Of a DNA stretch of 32,538 nt, positions 22,695 through 31,798 are shown one piece after another. Positions within the stretch are counted from its first letter, which is position 1. Each line of letters opens with the position of its first letter. The translations under genes were made by a program, and so were the position numbers. The stretch comes from DASSWG01 sp041689995. Its GTDB lineage: Bacteria > Bacteroidota > Bacteroidia > Flavobacteriales > Flavobacteriaceae. A model generated the notes under the pieces. The model did not search any database and was not told the DNA's origin. It was given only the letters and a program-made list of their open reading frames with translations. The DNA lies in NCBI GenBank assembly GCA_041689995.1, contig JBDNFD010000153.1:1-32538 (forward strand). Reading direction: 5' to 3'.

Positions 22695-25428
22695 ATGTAT
22701 GTTTTTTTACCTCTTTTTCCATAAATGGAATACTTGGATCACAGATTTCAATCATTAGTTTCTTGAGCTGTGCTTCAAACAAATCCATTATGCCGGCATC
22801 AACTCCTTCCAATTTGGTTTTGTCCCTAGAGTCCTTTTGGGTGTAAAAACCCATAAACCCTTTCTTTAAATTTTTAAAGCATATTATCCCGGCTTGGCAT
22901 TCTTCTTCATGGTAATTATCGAAAAACAGATAAGCATAACACAAAACTTGAAAGGCTTTAGAATATTTATAATCTATAATAATTTCGTCCCAATCCTCGG
23001 CCCGAAGTTCAGTTGGCATCACCTTTCCTGTTTTGTAATCGATAATACGAATTTTATCTTTCACACGATCTATGCGATCTGTTTTTCCTTTCAAAAAAAC
23101 GGGAAAATCCATTTCAGTACCAAAAGGGATTTCTGCCTTCATTTCTTTTTCGAGCGCAATAATCTCCACTTGGTTTCCGCCCAGGAATTTTTGTTCAGAC
23201 CGCAAAAAATTATAGATATACCGTTTGGCAATTTCATATCCAATCAGGTTTTTCCCCGAAGTAATTTCTTCGGCATAATCCTGAAATTCCTTGCTCACCA
23301 AGTTTTCATATTTCTCCAAAAAAGTTGTCAAATGTTCCTCTGTTAGCGGATAAGATGCTTCGCCATTCTGAAGATATAGCTTTTCCAATGTGTTATGGAC
23401 CACCGTTCCCAATGTATTCGCGGCAATAGTTTCTTCCACCTCCAACGTTTCCTTAATATCCAAAACATATCGAAAATAAAAATCCAACGGATTTCGAATA
23501 TAGGTTAGTAAAGCAGAAGGCGAAAATCCGGTTAGGGCCAATGTTTTTAACTTTTGAATTACTTCGGGTGTTTTGGCGATAACTTTGAGCGTTTTTGCGG
23601 TTGACGGAACTTTGGGGACAATTGTTCGCTCCTTGATCGAATGAAACGGCTGTTTTTCGGTTTGCATTTGCAAGATAAACCTACTTTTTTCACCTCCATT
23701 CATGTTACCTGGAACAGAATTATAGAGAAAATAAACGTTCTTTGCCCGTTGCAATAATCGATAGAAATGGTATGCATAAACCGCATCTTTTTCAATATAT
23801 GTTGGAAGTCCATATTGCCTTTTCAAATCGTATGGGATAAAAGATCCTCCGGTTTTCCCCGTGGGAAGCACCCCTTCATTGACCGAACTTATGATTACGG
23901 TTTCAAAATCCAATACACGGGTTTCAAGCATTCCCATCAACTGCAAACCGTTGAATGGCGAACCGCTAAAATCCAATGATTCTAACTGTAGGCTGTTTTG
24001 ATAAATCGGATATAATGTTTTCACCGTTTTAATAGGAGTTTCATCGGAAAGTAGCGAAATCAATCTATTGAATAATTTATTGAACTGAAAAAGAGATTCA
24101 TTCCGTATTGAATTTTCAGATTGTTTCAAAATGTGTGTCAATCTTTCCAATTGTTCCAAGAAAAACTTTGGCGCGCCAATATAATTCCCAAAGCAAATTT
24201 TTATAAGCTCTAAATGTTGTGGTTTTGAAAGATCCAATAATTCGCGCTCTTCCAAAAAAACCCGATTGTTCCTTCTGATATAACTGGAAATATCCCTGGA
24301 AGTTTTTCCCAGTACTGCAGCTATGGCAGGATGTTCCAAAATTTCCACAACTAGCTTATGATAAAATTGAGAGGAATTTCCACTGTGAATTTTAAAAATC
24401 AATTCAAATAAGGATCCGAGCGGAACTTTAGACAAAGGAATTCCCATGGTGATATTGACATCTGTAATGTTTTCCGGGAGGGAATTTAGCACTGGCAAGA
24501 GCAATCCTTCATCACCTAGAACAACCGCGGTATTTTCTAAATTCATTTTCGGAATTTCGGACAGGATAGCACCGATATGTTTTGCTTGACCGATATGTTT
24601 CGGCACTCCGATGATCTCTATGTTCTTGGGTTCCGGATAAATATCTGCCAGCCAAGAAAACTGGTTTTTTTCAGATGCAAAGTATGGCCATTCGGTATAC
24701 TTCCTTAGAAAATAAGAGGCACTATGTTGATTGTCATCAAAGAAAACGCGATCGATATCCCAAAAAACATTTCCTCTTCCGGAATTTAAAATTGTTTGTA
24801 AAATCTTTTGTTCCGCGGCATTTAGCGCATTAAAACCAACAAAAACAAAATGTCCGGATTTTTTTGACAAAAAGGATTCAACTTTTTCGGATGCAAGACG
24901 ATACTGTAGTCCTTGATAGCCAACTTTTTCTGCAATGAGCCTTGATTTCAAATCTGTATAATAAGCTGATAAACGATGCCAAAATCGAAGGTAATTCTTA
25001 ACTAGGGGCGTTTGTTCGGGCTGTTTTGACCAATGATTCAGATCCTGAATGGAAGCCAAATAACCAAAAATAGAATCAGTATCAATTAGGAACCGGTCAA
25101 TTTCATTGAAATCCTGCATTAATGTTTGCGACCAGCCATAAAAGGTTTCAAAATCTTCCCGTTCATTTTCGGGAGTTAATTTTTTATAAGTTTCATGAAA
25201 TTTAAAAATTGCATTGGTCTGATCTAATGGCGCCAATTCGGATACTTCTTCCACAAATTCTTCAATACTGTATATCTTCGGGGAAAAAATGGTTTTATCC
25301 GAAATCTGGCTCAGATGCTGCACCATAAATCGTCCAGCACGTTTGCTTGGGAATACAAAATTGATATGATCTAAATTCGGATGAATCTCCAGCAAATTGT
25401 ACACAACTTCTGAGATAAAACTTTTCAT
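22693..25428 (-). CDS. addB: AddB-like helicase-nuclease subunit (PD-(D/E)XK family)
   Basis: A 911-residue protein. The N-terminus (HINFVFPSKRAGRFMVQHLS) resembles the inactivated helicase of Bacteroidota AddB/RexB proteins and lacks a convincing Walker A. The C-terminal 240 residues form a RecB-like nuclease: GFSPSALLTYIRNPLDFYFR, the His in LGTVVHNTLEKLY, and the active-site IIDYKTGKV (D797, K799). I see no spaced cysteine set for the iron-sulfur cluster found in Bacillus AddB. With AddA (28330-31467) it should process double-strand breaks and load RecA. It is separated from ompA by a terminator, so it has its own promoter. The subunit name is a family inference; it could also be labelled a PD-(D/E)XK nuclease. 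Confidence 0.85.
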   Translation of the reverse strand: MKSFISEVVYNLLEIHPNLDHINFVFPSKRAGRFMVQHLSQISDKTIFSPKIYSIEEFVEEVSELAPLDQTNAIFKFHETYKKLTPENEREDFETFYGWSQTLMQDFNEIDRFLIDTDSIFGYLASIQDLNHWSKQPEQTPLVKNYLRFWHRLSAYYTDLKSRLIAEKVGYQGLQYRLASEKVESFLSKKSGHFVFVGFNALNAAEQKILQTILNSGRGNVFWDIDRVFFDDNQHSASYFLRKYTEWPYFASEKNQFSWLADIYPEPKNIEIIGVPKHIGQAKHIGAILSEIPKMNLENTAVVLGDEGLLLPVLNSLPENITDVNITMGIPLSKVPLGSLFELIFKIHSGNSSQFYHKLVVEILEHPAIAAVLGKTSRDISSYIRRNNRVFLEERELLDLSKPQHLELIKICFGNYIGAPKFFLEQLERLTHILKQSENSIRNESLFQFNKLFNRLISLLSDETPIKTVKTLYPIYQNSLQLESLDFSGSPFNGLQLMGMLETRVLDFETVIISSVNEGVLPTGKTGGSFIPYDLKRQYGLPTYIEKDAVYAYHFYRLLQRAKNVYFLYNSVPGNMNGGEKSRFILQMQTEKQPFHSIKERTIVPKVPSTAKTLKVIAKTPEVIQKLKTLALTGFSPSALLTYIRNPLDFYFRYVLDIKETLEVEETIAANTLGTVVHNTLEKLYLQNGEASYPLTEEHLTTFLEKYENLVSKEFQDYAEEITSGKNLIGYEIAKRYIYNFLRSEQKFLGGNQVEIIALEKEMKAEIPFGTEMDFPVFLKGKTDRIDRVKDKIRIIDYKTGKVMPTELRAEDWDEIIIDYKYSKAFQVLCYAYLFFDNYHEEECQAGIICFKNLKKGFMGFYTQKDSRDKTKLEGVDAGIMDLFEAQLKKLMIEICDPSIPFMEKEVKKHT

Positions 25429-25507
25429 CCTTTTGCGATCTTCTCGAAAATACCAGTCGTTCTATTAATCAACATTTCCTTTTTGTATTAATATTCCCCT
25501 AAAATAG

Positions 25508-25535
25508 AAAAACGCCCCCAAATAGGGGGCGTTTT
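25508..25535. terminator. ompA terminator
   Basis: A strong hairpin, AAAACGCCCCC / GGGGGCGTTTTT, with a short AAATA loop, T-rich on both strands. It lies 23 bases beyond the ompA stop and before addB. Confidence 0.88.
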
Positions 25536-25558
25536 TCAACGATTTATTTTACTATTAA

Positions 25559-26953
25559 TTAAGGTCTTTTCGGTTTGTTTTTCTCCAATGTAACCTCAAC
25601 TCGACGGTTTTGTTGTCTTCCGTCCGCGGTTTTGTTTGTTGCAATTGGATATTCTTCGCCATAACCTTCAGACGTAATTTGATCAGCTCCAATTCCGTGT
25701 GCAACAATATAAGAACGTACGGAAGCTGCTCTTTCCTTAGAAAGTTTCTCGTTATATTTTGCACTACCACTACTGTCAGTATAACCGGCAATATGGAATG
25801 CGGCGTTGTCATATTCTTTCATAATATCTACGATAGCATCCAATGCTTCATTGGATTCTTTACGAATGGTCGCTTTGTTCAAGTCGAACAAAATGGTTTT
25901 AGAATATTGGTTCAACTGATTGATCACCTCAACAGTAACTTCTGGGCAACCATTGTTGGCTTTTGTTCCAGCAACATTAGGACATTGATCATCTTTATCC
26001 AATACACCATCGCCATCGGCATCTAGAAATGGACATCCATTATTGGAAGCAGGACCAGCTTCATTAGGACATTTGTCGTCTGCATCTTTAATACCATCGC
26101 CATCAGCATCTGGGCAACCGTTCATTGCAGCGGTACCGGCAACAGTAGGACAATCGTCGTCTGGATCGGCTACACCATCACCATCAGTATCTGGGCAACC
26201 ATTAAATTCGGCTAAACCTGGTGTATTTGGGCAGTTATCTTCTGCATCGGTGATTCCGTCGCCGTCAGTATCTGGGCAGCCTTTGAATTCGGCCAAACCT
26301 GGAACCTCAGGGCAGGCATCGTCGCGATCGTAAATCCCATCACCATCGGTATCTTTTCCACCAAAGTTAAATTTTATTCCCACAGAATGTTGAAAGTGAT
26401 CTTCCAAATAATCTTTAAAAGATGATTTATAGGTAGATTCCACATTTAAAGCGATGCGGTCTGTTAGCCAGAAATCAAACCCTAGGGTTCCATTTCCGGT
26501 TCCTGCGCCAATCTCATTTACCCAGGTATAACCACCACCAACTCCTAAATACGGATCGAACCAACCTGTGTTCAACAATTCGCCGAAACTGTATTTTACA
26601 ATTCCGTCCACACCATAATAGGTAAGATCGTCGACATAAATATCACCCATTTTATCAATTCGGTTTATAGATCCGGAAACGCCTACCACCAAACCATTTC
26701 CAATATAGCGGCTAACGCCTATTTTGGAAATAGATGGTATAATGTTCCAGTGATCTTGTGCGTTGAAATATTCACCGAACATATTCTCGCTTTGAGCGAA
26801 TCCTTCTCCGGCCGGACCTCCTCCAACAGGATAGAAATCCACGGCGTTAACGCCAATACTGATTGCCCATGGATTGTTCTCATTTTGAGCTTGGACCGTG
26901 GTCAAGCCAAAAAAGAACAGTAGGGCTACTAAAAATCTGCTAAGATGTTTCAT
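25559..26953 (-). CDS. OmpA family outer-membrane protein with thrombospondin type 3 repeats
   Basis: A 464-residue protein. The signal peptide is MKHLSRFLVALLFFFGLTTV, with cleavage likely after QA at residue 22. Residues about 25-198 form a beta-barrel with alternating strands. Residues 201-338 hold five calcium-binding thrombospondin type 3 repeats (DTDGDG or DADGDG followed by CP). Residues about 340-464 are a peptidoglycan-binding OmpA domain (TILFDLNKATIRKESNEALD, GYTDSSGSAKYNEKLSKERA, NRRVEV). It links the outer membrane to the cell wall and is probably an abundant structural porin-like protein. ATG 26953 is chosen because it begins the signal sequence. It has the best promoter in the window and a strong terminator, which fits high expression as a single gene. 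Confidence 0.95.
   Translation of the reverse strand: MKHLSRFLVALLFFFGLTTVQAQNENNPWAISIGVNAVDFYPVGGGPAGEGFAQSENMFGEYFNAQDHWNIIPSISKIGVSRYIGNGLVVGVSGSINRIDKMGDIYVDDLTYYGVDGIVKYSFGELLNTGWFDPYLGVGGGYTWVNEIGAGTGNGTLGFDFWLTDRIALNVESTYKSSFKDYLEDHFQHSVGIKFNFGGKDTDGDGIYDRDDACPEVPGLAEFKGCPDTDGDGITDAEDNCPNTPGLAEFNGCPDTDGDGVADPDDDCPTVAGTAAMNGCPDADGDGIKDADDKCPNEAGPASNNGCPFLDADGDGVLDKDDQCPNVAGTKANNGCPEVTVEVINQLNQYSKTILFDLNKATIRKESNEALDAIVDIMKEYDNAAFHIAGYTDSSGSAKYNEKLSKERAASVRSYIVAHGIGADQITSEGYGEEYPIATNKTADGRQQNRRVEVTLEKNKPKRP
25940..26353 (-). repeat. Five tandem repeats of about 81 bases encoding TSP3 units
   Basis: Within ompA, units of about 27 codons repeat five times. Adjacent units share long near-identical DNA (the part encoding CPDTDGDG and GLAEF), so slippage or recombination could change copy number. 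Units 1 and 2 are the most alike; units 4 and 5 differ, and unit 5 follows a short FL insertion. Confidence 0.9.
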
Positions 26954-26985
26954 GTTCAAAGGTTCTGATTTAAATGTTATAAGAG

Positions 26986-27016
26986 CAAATGTAAGTTGTT
27001 AATATTCATTGCCAAA
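26986..27016 (-). promoter_or_regulatory. ompA promoter with both -33 and -7 boxes
   Basis: On the minus strand TTTG (27016-27013) is followed after 19 bases by TACATTTG (26993-26986), a full match to the Bacteroidota TTTG...TAnnTTTG promoter. It leaves a leader of about 30 bases to ATG 26953. This is the best promoter seen here. Confidence 0.75.
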
Positions 27017-27072
27017 AATAAAATTACTAAAGTTTTCTTAACAAAAAATTTCAGTAAGATGAAAATAGCCCT

Positions 27073-28269
27073 TTAAATTATGGAAAGTTCCTGTCCTACC
27101 TTGGTAAAAGCAGCGATAGCCTTGTCCAAATGTTCTTTTGTATGTGCTGCCGAAAGCTGCACCCGGATGCGCGCTTTGCCCTTTGGAACCACCGGGAAAA
27201 AGAATCCGATTACGTAAATTCCTTCTTTCAACAAAAGATTCGCCATTTTCTGCGATAGTTTTGCATCATACAACATAACGGGAACTATTGCCGATTCTCC
27301 TTCTATAATATCGAAACCAACTTTTTTTATTCCGTTTTTGAAATAGCGCATATTTTCGTTCAGTTTATCCTTCAACTCAGTATTGCGCGATAAAATTTCA
27401 AAAACTTTTAGCGAGGCGCCAACAATAGCGGGCATAAGGGAATTAGAAAATAAATAAGGACGGGAACGTTGACGCAAAAGTTCAATGACTTCCTTTTTCC
27501 CAGTGGTATATCCTCCCATCGCTCCGCCCAAAGCTTTTCCTAAGGTGCCGGTGATGATGTCGATACGTCCCATCACCTGTTTCGCTTCCAACGTGCCTAT
27601 TCCTGAATTTCCAATGAATCCGGTGGCATGACATTCATCTATCATTACCAAGGCGTCATGTTTTTCTGCCAGATCACAAATTTTATCCAAAGGCGCCAAC
27701 AAGCCGTCCATTGAAAACACGCCATCCGTCACAATAATTTTGAAACGCGCTCCATTCTTGTCGGCGGCGATCAATTGTTCTTCCAGGTCGGCCATATCAC
27801 TATTTTGGTAGCGATATCTTGCCGCTTTGCACAAGCGTACCCCATCAATAATGGACGCATGGTTCAAAGAATCGGAGATAATGGCGTCCTTTTCGGTGAA
27901 CAAAGGTTCAAAAACCCCACCGTTTGCGTCGAAACATGCGGCATATAGAATGGTATCTTCGGTTTGATAGAAATCGGCGATTTTGTGCTCCAGTTCTTTG
28001 TGAATATCTTGCGTGCCGCATATAAACCGAACGCTGGACATTCCATATCCATGGGAATCCATGGCGTCTTTGGCCGCTTGAATCACTTCGGGATGCGAGG
28101 AAAGACCGAGGTAATTATTGGCACAAAAATTAATAACTTCTTGGCCAGTGGAAATTTTTATTTCTGCATCTTGTGGCGAAACGATGATCCGCTCTTCCTT
28201 GAAAAGCCCTTCTTCCTTTATATTAGCAATTTCTTCTTGAAGATGATTTTTTAATTTTTCTGAATACAT
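27073..28269 (-). CDS. kbl: Glycine C-acetyltransferase (2-amino-3-ketobutyrate CoA ligase)
   Basis: A 398-residue PLP enzyme of the alpha-oxoamine synthase family. Landmarks are the substrate-binding NNYLGLSSHPEV, H137 in LNHAS, the cofactor Asp in MIDECHATGF (D211), and the PLP lysine in GTLGKALGGA (K245). It cleaves 2-amino-3-ketobutyrate with CoA to glycine and acetyl-CoA, the second step of threonine degradation. No threonine dehydrogenase gene is adjacent. It sits between addA and ompA, all leftward. Related 8-amino-7-oxononanoate synthase (BioF) is less likely, since the N-terminus (KNHLQEEIANIKEEGLFKEE) and length match Kbl. Confidence 0.94.
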   Translation of the reverse strand: MYSEKLKNHLQEEIANIKEEGLFKEERIIVSPQDAEIKISTGQEVINFCANNYLGLSSHPEVIQAAKDAMDSHGYGMSSVRFICGTQDIHKELEHKIADFYQTEDTILYAACFDANGGVFEPLFTEKDAIISDSLNHASIIDGVRLCKAARYRYQNSDMADLEEQLIAADKNGARFKIIVTDGVFSMDGLLAPLDKICDLAEKHDALVMIDECHATGFIGNSGIGTLEAKQVMGRIDIITGTLGKALGGAMGGYTTGKKEVIELLRQRSRPYLFSNSLMPAIVGASLKVFEILSRNTELKDKLNENMRYFKNGIKKVGFDIIEGESAIVPVMLYDAKLSQKMANLLLKEGIYVIGFFFPVVPKGKARIRVQLSAAHTKEHLDKAIAAFTKVGQELSII

Positions 28270-28324
28270 AATTTTGATTTTAAGCGCTAAGCAATCGATC
28301 TAGGCTTTTGACCTCACTCTGGTA

Positions 28325-28332
28325 CAAAACTA
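28325..28332 (-). promoter_or_regulatory. kbl promoter -7 box overlapping the addA stop
   Basis: The minus strand reads TAGTTTTG, a perfect TAnnTTTG box whose first three bases are the addA stop codon TAG. It lies 55 bases upstream of ATG 28269. Confidence 0.4.
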
Positions 28333-31300
28333 AACAATCTTAAGCTTTACTTTATCATTTACATAGACCAATAATTTCTCTGAAATCGTATATCCCATAT
28401 TTCCAACGGCTTGCGCATATCGTTGTATTTGTATTTTGTGCGCCGGAAGTGGCGACCCGGTTTTATAGTCAATAATCGTTGCTTTCCCTTCATGAATATT
28501 TATCCGATCGGGTCTCAAAATTTCCCCATTATCTAGAATTTCCCTTTCATTATAATACGTTGCTTCCGGCGTGAAGAATTTTTCCAAATAGGGATGGCAT
28601 ATAATTTCATTAGTGATCGTTCGAAAAGCATCCAGTTCATCTTGACCGAAAAGTCCGATCAAAACCGCTTTTTTAAGTGCATTTTCAACTTCTGACCGCG
28701 TGCCGATATAACTCATAATTTCATGCAGAATATTTCCAAAAGCAATTGTTTCTTCCTGATGGCTTCCCCATAAAGACCCCGAAGTGGTCACAAGGTTCAA
28801 GTTATGTGAAGAAGGTGAGGTGGAAATGAATTTTTCATTCAATTCAGATGTTTCCATTTCTGGTGAAGAAACCGGATTCGGCAAAAATTCCCCAAAATCA
28901 TAACTCAAAACCGAATCGTCCCAACGACCCAAACTGTTCAAGAAATCTATAAAGAAGAGTGGAAATTTATTTATTTTCCCCTCTAATTTTTTCGATGGAA
29001 GGTATTCTGAAATAATATATAATTGCTGTTCCGCCCGCGTACAAGCCACATATAATAAATTCAGATTATCCAATTCTTTTTGTAAAAGCAAGGTCTGAAA
29101 TTCGGCGGAAGCATTTTCGCCAAAATCCAATAGTTTTCTGCTGGCTTTTACAAACGCTACTGGAATATCGTTTAAAGGCGGTTCCAACGTAATCCAACAA
29201 CTGTCCATTTTAATGTCATCGATGGTTTCGTCGGCGAAAGGATAAATCACGATCGGAAATTCCAATCCTTTTGCCCGATGAATGGTCATTATTTGGACGG
29301 CATCTTCCCCCATAGGAACCACGATACTCTGTTTGCTTTTGTTCTTTTCCCAATGCTCCAAAAATCCAGGAATACCGCCTTGCGCACTTTGAGAGTAATC
29401 GAACACGAAGTCGAGAAAAAATTGAATATAGGCATTTGAGGTTTCTACCAACCTCAAACTTCGAAGAATATATTCCACCGCATTATATAAAGGAAGACCA
29501 TCAAATAGCGTGGAATCAAAATAAAATCCAAATTTTTCCAAGTAAGCAAAAAATTCAGGGCCACAAAGTCCCAAACCCTCCGAAATAAAATGATGTTGTT
29601 CCGCTTCAGGTGAGGAAAAATCCCATAAAAAATAAAGCAATTCTGCTTTTAACTCTTTATTTTCCGGATTTAGGGAGGAAGCAAGCAGATTGGCAACAAA
29701 CCTGACTTCCGGCGATCGTTCGATCAGTAAGGTTTCGGAAGATATTATGGGAATTCCATTTTCATTCAAAAAATTGGCGATTGCAATTCCTTGGTTTTGT
29801 TTCCGCACTAAAATGCAAATATCCTTTTTGGCGTAATCATTCGCTTCCAAGTTTCGAATAATTTCCAACGTCTTTTCTGGATAAAAAAATTCCTTTTCTT
29901 CTTTATTTTTTGCTTCCACAAAGGAAATATTCACATAGCCGGGTGCTTCGTGGATACTTTTTTGGGTGGCATTTTCATATAAATTGCGATGGGCTTCCAG
30001 ACCTAAATACTGGGCGATATATCCGAAAAACGCATTGTTGAAATGAACAATTTCACGATTACTGCGATAATTCGCGCCAAGTACTTCAGATTTTGGAAAG
30101 GTTGAAAACGGACTTCCGCCGGCACAAAGCTGCATAAATTGTTCGGCTTTTCCACCGCGCCAGCGATAAATGGCTTGTTTGGCGTCGCCTACCAAAGTCA
30201 ATGTTCCGTGGCCATTACTTTCATCGTGGGCACTGAGTGAATTGTCAATCAAAGGAATCAAGTTTTCCCATTGCAGTTGCGAAGTATCTTGAAATTCATC
30301 AATAAAATAATCGCGGTAGCGGTCGCCCAAACGTTCGTAAATAAACGGAACTGGCTGATTTTTCACACTGGCGCCTATGGTTTTGTTGAAATCTGAAATA
30401 AGGACCAAGTTTCGTTCGTCCTTTATTTGCATCACTTCTTGCTGAATGCTGTTCAACAAAGAAAGCTGTGTCAAATTTTTCCTGATTTCCTGACAGAAAC
30501 CATGCTGCAAAACCAGATTTTTACTTTCTGAAAACAATGCGGCAATTTCTGGTTGCAAATTATCAATACAGGCTTTTTTGTCTTCGGAAATGCGCCCTGG
30601 ATATAGCTTTGTTTCCGCAATGGTATCTTGCCATTTTGCGCCAAAGAGGTTTTCAAAGTTCTTCTTCTGAAGTTTTAAAAAATATTTTGGCAGATATCCT
30701 CCCGAGAAATCGGTATGTTGAAGATCATTTTCTACTAAAAGATTAAAAAATTCTTCGGTAAGCGCAAGGACTTTTTGCTCCAGTGCAAGCATTTCATTTT
30801 TCAATTTCCGCGAAAAAGCCCTGAAATCTGCCAAGTTTTTTTCTTGTAGTTTTTCTAAGTAAAAATAGTTGTTCTCATTGACCAAGAGTTTGGCGATGGA
30901 ATATAAATCGCGGGAGATATCCCAACTTTTGTCATCGTCAGCTTTGGAAATCGCATAATTTACCAAGACGCTTGTAAGTTCTTGGTCTTCCCCGGCGCGT
31001 GCAATAACCCGATCTACAGCTTCATTCAGAATGTCAACCACATCCAGCTCCACTTCAAAATTGGTAGAAAGCCCCAAATCTTTGGCAAAGGTCCGCAGCA
31101 CACGATTCGTAAAGGCGTCGATAGTGGAAACTTCAAAACCGGCATAATTATGCACCATACTTTTCAGTATTTTTTTCGATTTTTCCGTGATTTCATTTTC
31201 TGAAAGCTTGGTTTCAGCCATAACGGCCCTGAGCAAAGCCCGATTCCTTTCTGGTATTTCAGGTCGGGAAAATGCCATCAAATTTTGGACGATCCTATTT

Positions 31301-31467
31301 TTCATTTCGGCCACGGCTTTGTTGGTGAACGTAATGGCCAGGATATTCCGGTAAGCATCATTCCGCTTGGCGTTGAAAAGAAGGGAAAGATAAATTTTCA
31401 CCAGCGCGAAGGTTTTCCCGGAACCGGCAGATGCGTTATATACGACAAAAGGGGCAAGATTTTCCAA
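28330..31467 (-). CDS. addA: AddA-like UvrD-family helicase/nuclease
   Basis: A protein of about 1045 residues with every superfamily 1 helicase motif: Walker A NASAGSGKT (11-19), ITFTNKAVAEMK, motif II DEFQDTS (near 390), LVGDAKQAIYRWRGG, GANYRSNRE, TIHRAKGLEFP and YVACTRAEQQL. The C-terminus is a RecB-like nuclease with His in FGNILHEIM and the active site IIDYKTGSPLP. It unwinds and degrades broken ends together with AddB. The frame stays open to 31566, but that part runs through palindromic repeats, so TTG 31467 (LENLAPFVVYNASAGSGKT) is a likelier start; an ATT- or TTA-type start nearby cannot be excluded. It ends with TAG and is followed after 60 bases by kbl. Confidence 0.9.
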   Translation of the reverse strand: MENLAPFVVYNASAGSGKTFALVKIYLSLLFNAKRNDAYRNILAITFTNKAVAEMKNRIVQNLMAFSRPEIPERNRALLRAVMAETKLSENEITEKSKKILKSMVHNYAGFEVSTIDAFTNRVLRTFAKDLGLSTNFEVELDVVDILNEAVDRVIARAGEDQELTSVLVNYAISKADDDKSWDISRDLYSIAKLLVNENNYFYLEKLQEKNLADFRAFSRKLKNEMLALEQKVLALTEEFFNLLVENDLQHTDFSGGYLPKYFLKLQKKNFENLFGAKWQDTIAETKLYPGRISEDKKACIDNLQPEIAALFSESKNLVLQHGFCQEIRKNLTQLSLLNSIQQEVMQIKDERNLVLISDFNKTIGASVKNQPVPFIYERLGDRYRDYFIDEFQDTSQLQWENLIPLIDNSLSAHDESNGHGTLTLVGDAKQAIYRWRGGKAEQFMQLCAGGSPFSTFPKSEVLGANYRSNREIVHFNNAFFGYIAQYLGLEAHRNLYENATQKSIHEAPGYVNISFVEAKNKEEKEFFYPEKTLEIIRNLEANDYAKKDICILVRKQNQGIAIANFLNENGIPIISSETLLIERSPEVRFVANLLASSLNPENKELKAELLYFLWDFSSPEAEQHHFISEGLGLCGPEFFAYLEKFGFYFDSTLFDGLPLYNAVEYILRSLRLVETSNAYIQFFLDFVFDYSQSAQGGIPGFLEHWEKNKSKQSIVVPMGEDAVQIMTIHRAKGLEFPIVIYPFADETIDDIKMDSCWITLEPPLNDIPVAFVKASRKLLDFGENASAEFQTLLLQKELDNLNLLYVACTRAEQQLYIISEYLPSKKLEGKINKFPLFFIDFLNSLGRWDDSVLSYDFGEFLPNPVSSPEMETSELNEKFISTSPSSHNLNLVTTSGSLWGSHQEETIAFGNILHEIMSYIGTRSEVENALKKAVLIGLFGQDELDAFRTITNEIICHPYLEKFFTPEATYYNEREILDNGEILRPDRINIHEGKATIIDYKTGSPLPAHKIQIQRYAQAVGNMGYTISEKLLVYVNDKVKLKIV

Positions 31468-31496
31468 CTGTAAAATTTTTACTAAGATAGGGAAAA

Positions 31497-31528
31497 AGTT
31501 GGCAGTGGGCAGTTGCAGTTTGCAGTCT
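31497..31528. repeat. Degenerate heptamer tandem repeat (GGCAGTK)
   Basis: About four head-to-tail units related to GGCAGTT, losing one base in places (GGCAGTG, GGCAGTT, GCAGTTT, GCAGTCT). Such heptamers are seen in non-coding DNA of Bacteroidota. It lies 30 bases upstream of the probable addA start. Confidence 0.6.
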
Positions 31529-31538
31529 CCTCGATACA

Positions 31539-31568
31539 TTTTGTTTGCGTTTTCTGACGCAAACAAAA
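31539..31568. repeat. Perfect 12-bp hairpin upstream of addA
   Basis: TTTTGTTTGCGT (31539-31550) pairs perfectly with ACGCAAACAAAA (31557-31568) around a six-base loop. No T run follows on either strand, so it is not a typical terminator. It may be part of the repeat island or a regulatory structure for addA. Confidence 0.7.
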
Positions 31569-31592
31569 CACTCGAAGTGACGTTGATTTTTT

Positions 31593-31627
31593 GTCACACT
31601 GAGCCCCGAGTGCTCGGGATCGAAGTG
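31593..31627. repeat. Palindromic intergenic repeat, GTCACACTGAGC type
   Basis: This begins GTCACACTGAGC and ends ATCGAAGTG, with inner stem CCCGA / TCGGG and outer CACT / AGTG. A partial copy of its end (CTCGAAGTGACG) occurs at 31571-31582. It resembles a family of palindromic repeats scattered through many bacterial genomes. Confidence 0.65.
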
Positions 31628-31704
31628 ATGGACATGAAAAATTTGGACCCAATGGTGCACTGAGCCATTTCTAATTAACCAATAAATTGATGAGGAATTC
31701 AATA

Positions 31705-31730
31705 GACCCTGAAACAAGTTCAGGGTGACA
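31705..31730. repeat. Palindromic repeat, left arm of an inverted pair
   Basis: Stem ACCCTGAA / TTCAGGGT (eight pairs) with loop ACAAG, followed by GACA. It is a reverse-complement relative of the element at 31774-31798. Confidence 0.75.
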
Positions 31731-31773
31731 ACTTTACCTTTTATTCTGTGGCAATGCTATAACCTTTAATACT

Positions 31774-31798
31774 GTCATGCTGAACTTGTTTCAGCATC
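31774..31798. repeat. Palindromic repeat, right arm of an inverted pair
   Basis: GTC followed by stem ATGCTGAA / TTCAGCAT (eight pairs) with loop CTTGT. It differs from the reverse complement of the left arm mainly at two base pairs, changed on both sides so that pairing is kept. Confidence 0.75.

Noticed and set aside
26043..26333. A rightward frame rich in Ser/Pro/Gly repeats
   Set aside because: It is the antisense shadow of the five TSP3 repeats in ompA.
25940..26353. Tandem repeats considered as a CRISPR array
   Set aside because: The units are 81 bases, in frame, and encode calcium-binding TSP3 repeats without unique spacers.
31436..31717. A leftward 93-codon frame through the repeat island
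   Set aside because: It is made of palindromic repeats and the addA start region in another frame; no protein-like constraint is visible.
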